In this document: positions 1 to 7,228 of the stretch, in pieces
How positions within the stretch are numbered: the stretch's first letter is position 1
Layout: each line of letters begins with the position of its first letter
From: Actinomyces succiniciruminis
GTDB taxonomy: Bacteria; Actinomycetota; Actinomycetes; Actinomycetales; Actinomycetaceae
Direction: 5' to 3'
Length of the DNA stretch: 34,420 nt
Assembly (NCBI RefSeq): GCF_900002405.1
Contig: NZ_LK995485.1
Span: 1-34,420 of the forward strand
Position numbers and translations under genes: made by a program
Notes under the pieces: generated by a model
Databases searched by the model: none
Seen by the model: only the letters and a program-made list of their open reading frames with translations
What the model was told of the DNA's origin: nothing

Positions 1-624
1 GACCGCGCCGATGTAGGCAATCACGCCGTCGGCCATCATCTGCACCGCGATCGCGGCCAACAACAACCCGAAGATGCGGGTGAGCACCTGAATCGCGGAC
101 TCCCCCAGCAACCGGTGCAGGCCCACGGAGAACCGCAGGACCACCCAGATGACCAGGTGCGTGACCACGATCGCGGCGGTCACGCTCACCCAGCCGACCA
201 CCGGCCCGGACGCCGACTCCACCGCCACCATGGTGGCCACGATCGCGCCCGGCCCGGCCAGCAGAGGCGTGCCCAGGGGGACGAGTGCGGCGTTGGTGGC
301 CACCGAGTCCGGGTCGGGGTGCTCATCGGTTTTGTCGGTGAGCAGCTCGAGCGCCACCAGCAGCAGCAACAGCCCGCCGGAGATCTGCAGCGCCGGCACG
401 GTGATGCCCAAGAACCGCAGAATGTAGCGTCCGAAAATCGCGAACACGAGAATCACCGCGAAGGACACCAGGGTGGCCTGGCGGGCCGAGCGGGTGCGCT
501 CGGCGTCGGTCTGCCGGCTGGTCAGCGAAAGAAAGATGGGAATGGCGCCCAACGGGTCCTGAATGACCAGGATCGTGGTGAGCGCGGTGGCGAAGAGCGT
601 GAGGTCGAAGATGTTTGCGAGCAT
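1..624 (-). CDS. MarC family integral membrane protein (3' end outside window)
   Basis: An open frame runs from an ATG at 624 to the window edge without a stop, giving 208 residues; MarC proteins are about 200-220 aa, so little is missing. It begins MLANIFDLTLFATALTTILV and contains the IQDPLGAIPIFLSLTS motif of MarC/YchE proteins, then several hydrophobic segments (about 8-28, 50-72, 78-95, 110-130, 140-165, 180-205). The family is made of multi-spanning inner-membrane proteins of unknown function; the old link to multiple antibiotic resistance is not supported for E. coli MarC. No Shine-Dalgarno and no convincing -10 box lie before the ATG. It is on the same strand as the PHP gene, downstream of it. 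Family assignment is firm; role is unknown. Confidence 0.88.
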   Translation of the reverse strand, partial: MLANIFDLTLFATALTTILVIQDPLGAIPIFLSLTSRQTDAERTRSARQATLVSFAVILVFAIFGRYILRFLGITVPALQISGGLLLLLVALELLTDKTDEHPDPDSVATNAALVPLGTPLLAGPGAIVATMVAVESASGPVVGWVSVTAAIVVTHLVIWVVLRFSVGLHRLLGESAIQVLTRIFGLLLAAIAVQMMADGVIAYIGAV

Positions 625-723
625 GACTGGGGCGGTTGGAGCGGAAGGTTTTGATTTGGCTTGACGATTGGGCGTCCGGACATCCGGGCGGTTCGGCGGA
701 TCTGCGGCTGGACGGCATCCCTG

Positions 724-743
724 CCGGGCGTACTGCCGCCCGA
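724..743 (-). terminator. GC-rich hairpin downstream of the PHP gene
   Basis: CGGGCG (725-730) pairs with CGCCCG (737-742) across a 6-nt loop, about 24 nt after the PHP stop codon in the direction of transcription. There is no U-tract. Termination is inferred from position only. Confidence 0.35.
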
Positions 744-765
744 GGCGACGGCGACCGGCACCCGG

Positions 766-1611
766 TCAGGGCGTGATCAGCGGGAGCGCACCCTCGGCGA
801 CGATCTGCTCCAACAGCGCCGGCGGCATGAGGTTCTCCCCGAGCCGGTTCGGCTTGCCGTCGCCGTGGTAGTCGGAGGCGCCGGATGTGCCGACCCCAAG
901 CTCCCGTGCCAGCGCACGGGCCTGCTCCCGCTGGGCGGGATCGTGGTCGCGGTGGTCGACCTCAAGGGCGGCCAGGCCGGCCTCGGCCATCCGCGCAAAG
1001 GTTGCATCCGGCACCAGGCGCCGCTGGCGGTTGGCGGCCCGCGGGTGCGCCGCCACCGGCACTCCCCCGGCCGCGCGCACGAGCCGGCAGGCCTCAACCG
1101 GTTCCAGGGACCAGTAGTGCACGTAGTACGGGCTGGAGGTCGCCAAGGGCCCGGCGAAGGCGGCGGACCGGTTGGGGAAGACCCCGGCGGCCACGAGCGC
1201 GTCGGCAATGTGCGGACGGCCGATCGTGACGGCGTCGGCGGACTGGGCGAGCACGTCCTCCCAGGTGATGGGGTAGTCCACCGCCAGGCGCTCGACCATG
1301 TACCGGGTCCGGTTGGAGCGCGACTGGCGAGCGGCGGTCAGCGCATCCGCGAGTGGGCCGTAGTCGGGGTCGAACAGGTAGGCCAGCAGGTGCAGGGTCA
1401 CGCCGTCGACGGAGCAGGAGATCTCCGTGCCGCGCAGCAGGCTCACGCCCGTGCGCGGCACCGCCGCGGCCGCCTCGGCCCACCCCTCGGTCGTGTCGTG
1501 GTCGGTCAGGCCGACGACGTCGAGACCCTCACGGGCGGCGGCGGCCATGAGCGCGGCGGGAGTGTCCGTGCCGTCCGAGTAGGAGGAGTGAGTGTGGGGG
1601 TCGATGCGCAC
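766..1611 (-). CDS. PHP-domain phosphoesterase, YciV/RNase AM-like
   Basis: 281 aa from a GTG at 1611. The N-terminus has the PHP metal motif DPHTHSSYSDGT (H6, H8), followed by LTDHDT, HPRAANR and a C-terminal SDYHGDGK, covering the metal-binding motifs of the COG0613 group. Length matches E. coli YciV (293 aa), a 5'-3' exoribonuclease acting on short RNA and rRNA 5' ends; relatives hydrolyse nucleoside 3',5'-bisphosphates. A longer frame extends upstream but is ordinary high-GC read-through. GTG 1611 is chosen because homology starts there and a TACACT hexamer lies exactly 6 nt upstream, which suggests a leaderless mRNA. Divergent from the oxidoreductase gene. Fold is certain; choice between ribonuclease and bisphosphate phosphatase is open. 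Confidence 0.87.
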   Translation of the reverse strand: MRIDPHTHSSYSDGTDTPAALMAAAAREGLDVVGLTDHDTTEGWAEAAAAVPRTGVSLLRGTEISCSVDGVTLHLLAYLFDPDYGPLADALTAARQSRSNRTRYMVERLAVDYPITWEDVLAQSADAVTIGRPHIADALVAAGVFPNRSAAFAGPLATSSPYYVHYWSLEPVEACRLVRAAGGVPVAAHPRAANRQRRLVPDATFARMAEAGLAALEVDHRDHDPAQREQARALARELGVGTSGASDYHGDGKPNRLGENLMPPALLEQIVAEGALPLITP

Positions 1612-1617
1612 CCGCCA

Positions 1618-1623
1618 AGTGTA
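1618..1623 (-). promoter_or_regulatory. -10 box, leaderless start of PHP gene
   Basis: TACACT on the minus strand, 6 nt before GTG 1611. Confidence 0.5.
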
Positions 1624-1731
1624 CGAATACGGGCGGGGCCCCTGCCGCTCGGATCCTCGGCCGCAGCGGGCCGGGCCGCGGCCATGCCACGTACCGCTGG
1701 TGGCCGCGGCCGCACCGCGCGAAACCACCCC

Positions 1732-1761
1732 CTGACTGTGACGCCGGTTACTTGCTAGCGT
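1732..1761 (+). promoter_or_regulatory. Promoter of the Gfo/Idh/MocA gene, leaderless
   Basis: A -10 TAGCGT at 1756-1761 ends 6 nt before ATG 1768. A -35-like CTGACT at 1732-1737 lies 18 nt upstream of it. The +1 would fall at or next to the ATG. Confidence 0.55.
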
Positions 1762-1767
1762 GAAGCC

Positions 1768-2880
1768 ATGAGCACCGCCGCCGCATCCGACTCGCCCGCC
1801 CAATCCGGCCCCGTCTCCGCACCGACCGCCCCGATACGTTTCGGCATGATCGGTGCCGGCTTCATTGCCCGCTGGTTCGTGGAGGCGGCCCGCACGGTTC
1901 CCGACGCCGAGGTCGTCGCCGTCACCTCCGCGCACCCGGAGCGGGCGGCCGCCTTCGCCGCCGAGCACGCCATCCCCGCCGCCTTCGCATCGCTGGAGGA
2001 GATGCTCGCCGCCCGCGACGCCGACGGCGGCCCCCTGGTGGACGTCGTCTACGTCGGGTCCCCCAACCTGCTGCATCCCGAGCACGCGCTCGCCGCCCTC
2101 GAGGCCGGCCGGCACGTGCTGGTGGAGAAGCCCTTCGCCCCCACGCCCGCCCAGGCGCAGGCCATGGTGGCGGCCGCCCGGCGCAATGATCGGCTGCTCA
2201 TGGAGGGGTGGTTGCCCGCCTTCGAGCCGGGCACGGCGGTGCTGCGTGAGAACCTGCAGCGGCTGGGTCCGATCCGGCGCGCGCTGCTGGTCAAGGAGCA
2301 GTACTCCTCCCGCATGGACGCCTACCGGGGCGGGGCTTTGCCGCCGGCCTTCAACCCGGCCATGGCGGGCGGTTCTCTCATGGACCTGGGCGTCTACCCG
2401 ATCAGTTTGGCGATCCACCTGTTCGGGGCACCTACGCGGGTGACCGCCGCCGGGGTGCTGCTGGACTCGGGCGCGGACGCCCTGGGCACGGTCGTGCTCG
2501 ACTACGCCGGCACCGACACCGCCCGCCAGGTCCAGCCCGCCGGCTTCGAGGTGGTGTGCCTGCACTCCAAGACCTCCCCCGCAGGCACCGGCTCCGCGAT
2601 CGCCGGCGACCACGCGGTGCTGACCCTGGACGACTGCCAGTGGCCCCAGCAAATCGCCCTACGCGGCCCCGCGGTGGGCACAGCCGACGCCGTCCAGGAC
2701 CTGTCGGTTCAGCGCAGCGGGCCGGTACTCGCCTATGAGCTGGAGGCCTTCTGCCGCCTGGTGCGCTCCGGGGCGCGCGAGTCGGAGCTGCACCCGCTGG
2801 CCAACTCGGTGGCCGCCGTCGAGGTGCTCTACGAGGCGCGCCGACAGGTGGGAGTGCGGTTCCCGGGCGACCCCGACTGA
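1768..2880 (+). CDS. Gfo/Idh/MocA family NAD(P)-dependent oxidoreductase
   Basis: 370 aa. After a roughly 22-residue Ala/Ser/Pro-rich lead, IRFGMIGAGFIARWFVEAA is the Rossmann nucleotide-binding motif. VEKPFA is the family's catalytic-lysine EKP motif (about residue 117), and GGSLMDLGVYPISLA is the conserved start of the C-terminal alpha/beta domain. Members oxidise or reduce sugars, inositols or dihydrodiols, or act in amino-sugar pathways. The overall pattern (LLMEGW near residue 150, SLMDLGVYPI) is closest to the dihydrodiol/sugar dehydrogenase-like branch. No neighbour gives a substrate; the gene appears to stand alone, 60 bp upstream of the aminopeptidase gene, which has its own start signal. 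Family is firm, substrate unknown. Confidence 0.9.
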   Translation: MSTAAASDSPAQSGPVSAPTAPIRFGMIGAGFIARWFVEAARTVPDAEVVAVTSAHPERAAAFAAEHAIPAAFASLEEMLAARDADGGPLVDVVYVGSPNLLHPEHALAALEAGRHVLVEKPFAPTPAQAQAMVAAARRNDRLLMEGWLPAFEPGTAVLRENLQRLGPIRRALLVKEQYSSRMDAYRGGALPPAFNPAMAGGSLMDLGVYPISLAIHLFGAPTRVTAAGVLLDSGADALGTVVLDYAGTDTARQVQPAGFEVVCLHSKTSPAGTGSAIAGDHAVLTLDDCQWPQQIALRGPAVGTADAVQDLSVQRSGPVLAYELEAFCRLVRSGARESELHPLANSVAAVEVLYEARRQVGVRFPGDPD

Positions 2881-2929
2881 CGCCACCACGGCGGCTTCGG
2901 CCGGTGCGCCTCCCGATCGGCGAGCGTGC

Positions 2930-2935
2930 CACTAT
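2930..2935 (+). promoter_or_regulatory. -10-like box before the aminopeptidase
   Basis: CACTAT lies 6 nt before ATG 2942. It is a weak match to TANNNT, but the spacing equals that of the other leaderless genes here. Confidence 0.35.
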
Positions 2936-2941
2936 GGGGCC

Positions 2942-4594
2942 ATGACCGATTCCGTATCCGACTCCCCCGCACCCTCCGCAGCGGACGCCGAGGCGCCCCA
3001 GACGCTCGCAGAGCGCGGCAACAACCGCTCCCACCGGCCCACCAACCAGGCCTTCCGCGACTTCATCGGCTCCGGCTGGGGCCCGCGCCCCGACGCGCTG
3101 CCCGACCGCTCCGCCGCCGCCCCCTGGGCCGCCGCCCGACGCGAGACCCTGGGCGCCCTGTTCCCCGGCGACCGGCTGGTCATCCCCGCCGGGGGGCTGG
3201 TGACCCGCAACAACGACTGCGACTACCGCTTCCGCCCGCACTCGGCCTTCGCCCACCTGGCCGGCACCGGCACCGACTTCGAGCCCGACGCCGTACTCGT
3301 GCTGGAGCCGCTGGCCGCCGGTAGCGCGGGTGCCGGGACGAGCAGCACCGCGGGCAGGAGCGCCGGTTCCGCCGTCGCCGGGGATGCCGACAACTCGGGC
3401 GAGGCCACGACCGCGCCCACCCACGAGGCGGTGCTGTACTTCCGCCCCCGCGCCTCCCGGTCGTCCGAGGAGTTCTACGCCGACCCCCGCTACGGAGAAC
3501 TGTGGGTGGGCCAGCGCCCCTCGATTGAGGAGGTGGAGGCGGCCACCGGAATCCGCTGCGCCCACATCGACTCGCTGCCCGATGCACTCGCCAAGGACGC
3601 CGGTCCGGACGGCGTGCAGTTGCGCGTGGTGGCACAGGCCGACGCCGCGGTCACCGCCCTGGTGGACCGCGTGCGCACCGCGGCCGGACTCGCCGCCGGG
3701 CAGGACGCCCAGCAGGTCGACGACGCCCTGGCGGAGGCCACCAGCGAACTGCGCCTGACCAAGGACTCCTGGGAGGTCGAGCAGCTGCAGCGGGCCGTGG
3801 ACGCCACCCGCGCCGGCTTCGACGACCTGATCCGCTCCATTCCGCGCGCCACCGGGCACTGGCGCGGAGAACGGGTGCTGGAGGGCGCCTTCGGGGCCAA
3901 GGCCCGCGAGGAGGGCAACGGGCTCGGCTACGAGACCATCGCCGCCGCCGGGAACCACGCCAACACGCTGCACTGGATCAACAACGACGGCGCCGTGCGC
4001 CCCGGCGAACTGGTGCTGGTGGACGCCGGCGTGGAGGTCGACTCCCTTTACACCGCCGACGTCACCCGCACCATCCCGGTGGACGGTCGCTTCACCGCCC
4101 CGCAGCGCCGGGTCTACCAGGCCGTGCTTGACGCCGCCGACGCCGCCTTCGCCCGCGCCAACACTCCCGGCTGCCGCTTCCGGGACGTGCACGCCGCCGC
4201 CATGGAGGTGATCGCCGCCCGCCTGGAGGAGTGGGGCATGCTGCCCGACGGCGTCACCGCCGCCGGCTCCCTGGGGCCGGACGGCCAGTTCCACCGCCGC
4301 TGGATGGTGCACGGCACCAGCCACCACCTGGGACTGGACGTGCACGACTGCGCCCAGGCGCGCCGCGAGATGAGCATGGACGCGGTGCTGCGCCCGGGCA
4401 TGGTCTTCACCATTGAGCCGGGCCTGTACTTCCGCGCCGACGATCTGCTGGTTCCCGAGGAGCTGCGCGGCATCGGCGTGCGCATCGAGGACGACGTCGT
4501 CGTGGACGCCGACGGGAGCGTGCGGCGCCTGACGCAGGCGATTCCCCGTACCGTCGCGGAGGTGGAGGCCTGGGTGACCGGCCTCATCGCCTGA
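2942..4594 (+). CDS. pepP: Xaa-Pro aminopeptidase (M24B, aminopeptidase P)
   Basis: 550 aa from ATG 2942; an in-frame upstream extension overlaps the previous gene and is discarded. Residues about 20-230 form the aminopeptidase P N-terminal domain (FRPHSAFAHLAG, LYFRPRA). The C-terminal pita-bread domain carries all five metal ligands: Asp in LVDAGVEVDS, Asp in TADVTRT, His in MVHGTSHHLG, Glu in FTIEPGLYF and Glu in GVRIEDDVV. It should release N-terminal residues preceding proline, in the cytoplasm, with Mn2+ or another divalent metal. An Ala/Gly/Ser-rich insert at about residues 121-160 interrupts the N-terminal domain and lengthens the protein beyond the usual 440-500 aa. Actinobacterial homologues are often long, so this is probably a surface loop. 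Confidence 0.93.
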   Translation: MTDSVSDSPAPSAADAEAPQTLAERGNNRSHRPTNQAFRDFIGSGWGPRPDALPDRSAAAPWAAARRETLGALFPGDRLVIPAGGLVTRNNDCDYRFRPHSAFAHLAGTGTDFEPDAVLVLEPLAAGSAGAGTSSTAGRSAGSAVAGDADNSGEATTAPTHEAVLYFRPRASRSSEEFYADPRYGELWVGQRPSIEEVEAATGIRCAHIDSLPDALAKDAGPDGVQLRVVAQADAAVTALVDRVRTAAGLAAGQDAQQVDDALAEATSELRLTKDSWEVEQLQRAVDATRAGFDDLIRSIPRATGHWRGERVLEGAFGAKAREEGNGLGYETIAAAGNHANTLHWINNDGAVRPGELVLVDAGVEVDSLYTADVTRTIPVDGRFTAPQRRVYQAVLDAADAAFARANTPGCRFRDVHAAAMEVIAARLEEWGMLPDGVTAAGSLGPDGQFHRRWMVHGTSHHLGLDVHDCAQARREMSMDAVLRPGMVFTIEPGLYFRADDLLVPEELRGIGVRIEDDVVVDADGSVRRLTQAIPRTVAEVEAWVTGLIA

Positions 4595-4654
4595 TCCTCA
4601 GATGAACGGGGTGGCGCGCTCCGTCGGCCCGGGCCGCGGGTTTGCTGACGGTTC

Positions 4655-4685
4655 TTGAGTCTGAGCGGGCACGGATCGTTATCAT
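4655..4685 (+). promoter_or_regulatory. Promoter of the CDF exporter, leaderless
   Basis: TTGAGT (4655-4660) and TATCAT (4680-4685) are 19 nt apart. The -10 ends 6 nt before GTG 4692. Confidence 0.55.
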
Positions 4686-4691
4686 CGAGAC

Positions 4692-5615
4692 GTGCCGCCG
4701 GTTCATCAGCACTCGCACACCCACGGCCCGGGTGCCTCCCGAGGCCGGCTCGCCGCCGTCCTGGCCCTGACGGCGGGCGTGCTGGTGGCCGAGGTGGTCA
4801 GCGCCGCGCTCACCGGGTCCTTGGCGCTGCTTGCCGACGCCGGGCACATGCTCACCGACGTCGTCGGCCTGGTGATGGCGCTGGTGGCCGCACACCTGTC
4901 CGCCCGGCCCGTAACCGACCGCTCCACGTGGGGGCTGCGGCGTGCCGAGATCCTGGGTGCCGCGCTGCAGGCGACGCTGCTGAGCGTGGTGGGAGTCATC
5001 GTTGGCGTGCGAGCGGTGATCACGCTGGTGGGCGGCGCCGAGGTAGAGGCACATGGCATGCTGGTCATGGGCGTGGTCGGCCTGGTGGCAAATGTGGTGG
5101 GGCTGCTGGTGCTGTCCGGCGGACGTGACCACAACCTGAACATGCGGGCCGCATTCCTGGAGGTCACCAACGACGCACTGGGCAGTGTGGGCGTGATCGT
5201 GGCGGCGGCCGTGGTGGCGCTAACCGGCTGGGCGCGCGCCGATGCAGTTGCCTCCCTGGTGATCGTCGCGCTGATCGTGCCGCGGGCCTTCTCCCTACTG
5301 CGCACCGCACTCGGCGTGCTCATGGAGCGCACCCCGGAGGCGCTGAACCTGGCGGAGGTGCGTCGTCACCTGCTGGCGGTGGACGGCGTGGAGGAGGTCC
5401 ACGACCTGCACGCCTGGACGGTGGCCTCAGGCCTACCGGTGCTCACCGCGCACGTCGTCGTCTCCGACGCCTGCTTCGCGCAGGGGCGCACGGGCGAGGT
5501 CCTGGACACGCTACAGGAGTGCGTCGCCGAGCATTTCCCGGTGCACATCGAGCATGCGACCTTCCAGCTTGAGCCCGCCGCGCACCGCGCCCACGAGCAC
5601 GTCCCCTGCGTCTGA
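4692..5615 (+). CDS. Cation diffusion facilitator (CDF) metal efflux protein
   Basis: 307 aa from GTG 4692. The His-rich N-terminus HQHSHTHGPG is followed by about six transmembrane segments and a cytosolic C-terminal domain (about 215-300) with HDLHAWTV, as in CzcD/ZitB exporters. The first metal-site helix has the usual HxxxD (LADAGHMLTD, H52/D56). In the second, where H-x-x-x-D is normal, the sequence is FLEVTNDALGS, so E157 replaces His while D161 is kept. Proteins of this type exchange Zn2+, Co2+ or Cd2+ for protons across the plasma membrane. The Glu substitution could alter metal choice. No metal-responsive regulator gene is adjacent. Confidence 0.92.
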   Translation: MPPVHQHSHTHGPGASRGRLAAVLALTAGVLVAEVVSAALTGSLALLADAGHMLTDVVGLVMALVAAHLSARPVTDRSTWGLRRAEILGAALQATLLSVVGVIVGVRAVITLVGGAEVEAHGMLVMGVVGLVANVVGLLVLSGGRDHNLNMRAAFLEVTNDALGSVGVIVAAAVVALTGWARADAVASLVIVALIVPRAFSLLRTALGVLMERTPEALNLAEVRRHLLAVDGVEEVHDLHAWTVASGLPVLTAHVVVSDACFAQGRTGEVLDTLQECVAEHFPVHIEHATFQLEPAAHRAHEHVPCV

Positions 5616-5750
5616 GTCCGGCGGCAAGCAACCAAGTCGGCCTGGCCGCTCCTCCCGTGCCACTCTCAGACACGAGTTTGTGCTCGTTGTAGACGCAGGC
5701 AGGACGTAGTGCGTCGGTAGGCCGTATACGTCGTAGGGCGTAGACAGGAC

Positions 5751-5829
5751 TCAGGCGTCGTCGGGACGACGGCGGTAGGGGTCATCCTCGGGGTCGGCCT
5801 GCCCCTGGCCGCGCTCCCCCGCCGGCGTG
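5751..5829 (-). pseudogene. Stranded C-terminal coding tail resembling the end of the 7891-8730 protein
   Basis: On the minus strand this frame reads GTPAGERGQGQADP then EDDPYRRRPDDA and a TGA stop. The stress protein encoded at 7891-8730 ends HHEDDDPFLRRPDSSAR. The shared D/E-D-D-P-[YF]-x-R-R-P-D ending, on the same strand and about 2 kb away, suggests a duplicated or displaced 3' end. Nothing upstream on this strand continues as a gene: the repeat array begins directly at 5832. It could be a scar of the event that brought in the 6180-7890 island, or a tail left after deletion of a paralogue. The match is short, so this is tentative. Confidence 0.4.
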
Positions 5830-5831
5830 CC

Positions 5832-5988
5832 CTGTTCGGACCGATTCTCTCTGCTTGGACCGTCAACCTCCATCTGGACCGCTTTGCTCTGTTTGGACCG
5901 CCGTAGTGTGCTACAGGGGCGGTCCAAGCAGAGGTATGGGGTCCAGACAGACTTATGGGGTCCAAACAGAGGCGGGCGGTCCAAACCC
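5832..5988. repeat. Mirror-symmetric array: 4 direct + 4 inverted 12-nt cores, exact 19-bp period
   Basis: Core consensus is CTGTTTGGACCG. Forward cores begin at 5832, 5851, 5870 and 5889. Inverted cores begin at 5920, 5939, 5958 and 5977. Within each arm the period is exactly 19 bp (12-nt core plus 7-nt spacer), and the two arms are symmetric about base 5910. The 19-nt centre contains GTAG-TGTG-CTAC, a small hairpin. The spacers are not complementary between arms, so the cores rather than a simple long stem are conserved. Spacers are too short and the orientation wrong for CRISPR. Function is unknown; candidates are protein-binding array, RNA terminator or processing element, or a small repeat family. 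Confidence 0.9.
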
Positions 5989-6289
5989 AGCGGGCAGTTC
6001 GACGCCGATAAGCACCGGGAAGCACACCACGCTCACGCCGACAACTCGAATATCGGACACAAGTCGCGTATGGACGTTCCAAGCGCACGTTGAGCGCATG
6101 CGACCGGCAACCGGCATCGCGGCCCGCTAGTATCCACACCGGCGGGTTCTGACAACAATCGCCCCGTCTCTCAAACGGGACAACCGTGTTAGCGCAAACC
6201 GTTTTCCTGATGCAGGAGCAGATTGTCCCGCATCCCCATGTTACGCTACTAACACCCGAAGCAGGTCAAGTCATTGGAGACAGACAACG

Positions 6290-6421
6290 ATGCGACGAAC
6301 TAGCTTCGCGGAACATCTCCACGGCCGAAGGTCGTCCAACTCGAATAAAAGCGCTCCACGGGGAAGACCGCCGAGCGCCACATCACCCAAAAGGGCGACT
6401 AGAATCATCCACATCTATTGA
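6290..6421 (+). CDS. Possible 43-aa basic peptide upstream of the methyltransferase pseudogene
   Basis: The ATG at 6290 opens a 43-residue frame starting MRRTSFAEHLHGRRSSNSNK and ending RIIHIY, with 11 Lys/Arg and 4 His. GGAG lies 11-14 nt upstream, a poor Shine-Dalgarno. Its TGA ends 12 nt before ATG 6434, so if translated it would sit like a leader peptide for the following gene. I do not recognise it. It may equally be chance or a fragment of a disrupted gene. Confidence 0.25.
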   Translation: MRRTSFAEHLHGRRSSNSNKSAPRGRPPSATSPKRATRIIHIY

Positions 6422-6425
6422 GGGG
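6400..6425 (+). promoter_or_regulatory. Possible -10 and Shine-Dalgarno of the methyltransferase pseudogene
   Basis: TAGAAT at 6400-6405 is a good -10, and GAGGGG at about 6420-6425 lies 8 nt before ATG 6434. No -35 is evident. Confidence 0.35.
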
Positions 6426-6433
6426 CCACATAA

Positions 6434-7201
6434 ATGAACTCGGACCAGCTCAAAGAAACCTGGACGCAAGAAGAGCGCATCACCCACCTTCACGGATGGA
6501 ACTTTTCGCATATCCGCGACAGATACCCGGAAGAAGATGACTTACCGCGGAATTTTAGCGAGGTCATCTAGAAATACCAAAAAGACAGCATGAAGTTGCT
6601 GGACATCGACACCGGAGACGGAGAGTTCCTACTTTCTTTCCGCCACCCAAACCATAACACTGCAGCAACCGAGGGCCACCCGCCAGACGTGGAATTACGC
6701 AAACAAGTTCTTCTACCTCTGGGGATCGACTTCAAGGAGGCAAATGGAAGCGATGAAATCCCTTTCCCTGGCGAGACTTTTAATATTATAACAAACCGAC
6801 ATGGTGCCTACGATGCCGCAGAGTTGCAACGCACAGTAAAACCGAGCGGACTGTTCCTCACCCAGCAGGTAGGAGCCGAAAACGACAGCGAGCTGGTTCA
6901 GCTACTCCTTCCACACATCACGGAACTACCCTACCCCGAACAATACCTTGAGATGCAGAAGACCGAACTGCTCAGCCACGGCTTTGAAGTGCTGGAAAGC
7001 GGAGAGGCTCGCCGACCAATACGGCTCTTTGACGTTGGCACCCTTGTTTGGTTCGCGAGAATCATCGACTGGGACTTCCCCGGATTCACCGTTGACGATT
7101 GCCTTGACCAACTGTACGAGGCGCAGGAAATCATTGAGCGGACCGGCGCGATCGAGGGGAGCAGCCACCGGTTCTACATCGTCGCAAGGAAGAAACAGTA
7201 A
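6434..7201 (+). pseudogene. Class I SAM-dependent methyltransferase, interrupted by an in-frame TAG
   Basis: One frame runs from ATG 6434 to TAA 7201 (256 codons) except for TAG at 6569-6571 (codon 46). The first part reads MNSDQLKETW, then HLHGWNFSHI and DLPRNFSEVI; after the stop it continues at once with KYQKDSMKLLDIDTGDGEFLLS and a normal methyltransferase body to HRFYIVARKK. From memory, full-length relatives in low-GC Gram-positives run through this point without a break. Motif I, normally D-x-G-x-G-x-G, reads D57-I-D-T-G-D-G, so its first Gly has become Asp. Nonsense codon plus damaged SAM loop argue for decay. A 203-aa product from ATG 6590 is possible but would lack the N-terminal segment and has no good ribosome site. 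AT-rich codon use differs sharply from neighbours, indicating transfer. Confidence 0.78.
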
Positions 7202-7228
7202 GCAAGAATCAAGATCGAGAGGAGCCAC

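Larger units (their letters stand above)
5616..6433. other. Gene-poor region: CDF 3' flank, repeat array, island left edge
   Basis: No confident complete gene. A small hairpin ACGAG/CTCGT (5672-5687) may end CDF transcription. 5689-5745 is peppered with GTAG words at irregular spacing. 5751-5829 is a stranded coding tail, 5832-5988 the symmetric array. CCCGT/ACGGG (6163-6179) is a small hairpin with a 7-nt loop. GTGTTAGCG (6186-6194) and CGCTACTAACAC (6244-6255) form an imperfect inverted repeat. From about 6180 base composition turns clearly AT-richer than the flanks. A 43-codon basic ORF occupies 6290-6421. Confidence 0.6.

Noticed and set aside
2432-4345. Large antisense ORFs over pepP and other genes
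   Set aside because: High-GC third-position bias opens opposite frames; products are Gly/Arg/His-rich with no domain.
5832-5988. CRISPR array
   Set aside because: Repeats are 12 nt, spacers 7 nt, and half the repeats are inverted; no cas genes.
5666-6139. Long minus-strand ORF across the array
   Set aside because: It translates the repeat array and has no family resemblance; only its last part, in another frame, looks like coding remnant.
6186-6255. Integron attC-like site (GTGTTAGCG ... CGCTACTAACAC)
   Set aside because: The ends do not match the GTTRRRY/RYYYAAC core, and there is no integrase or second site.
6569-6571. TAG as a recoded (pyrrolysine) codon
   Set aside because: No pyl genes or supporting context, and the SAM motif next to it is also damaged, which fits decay better.
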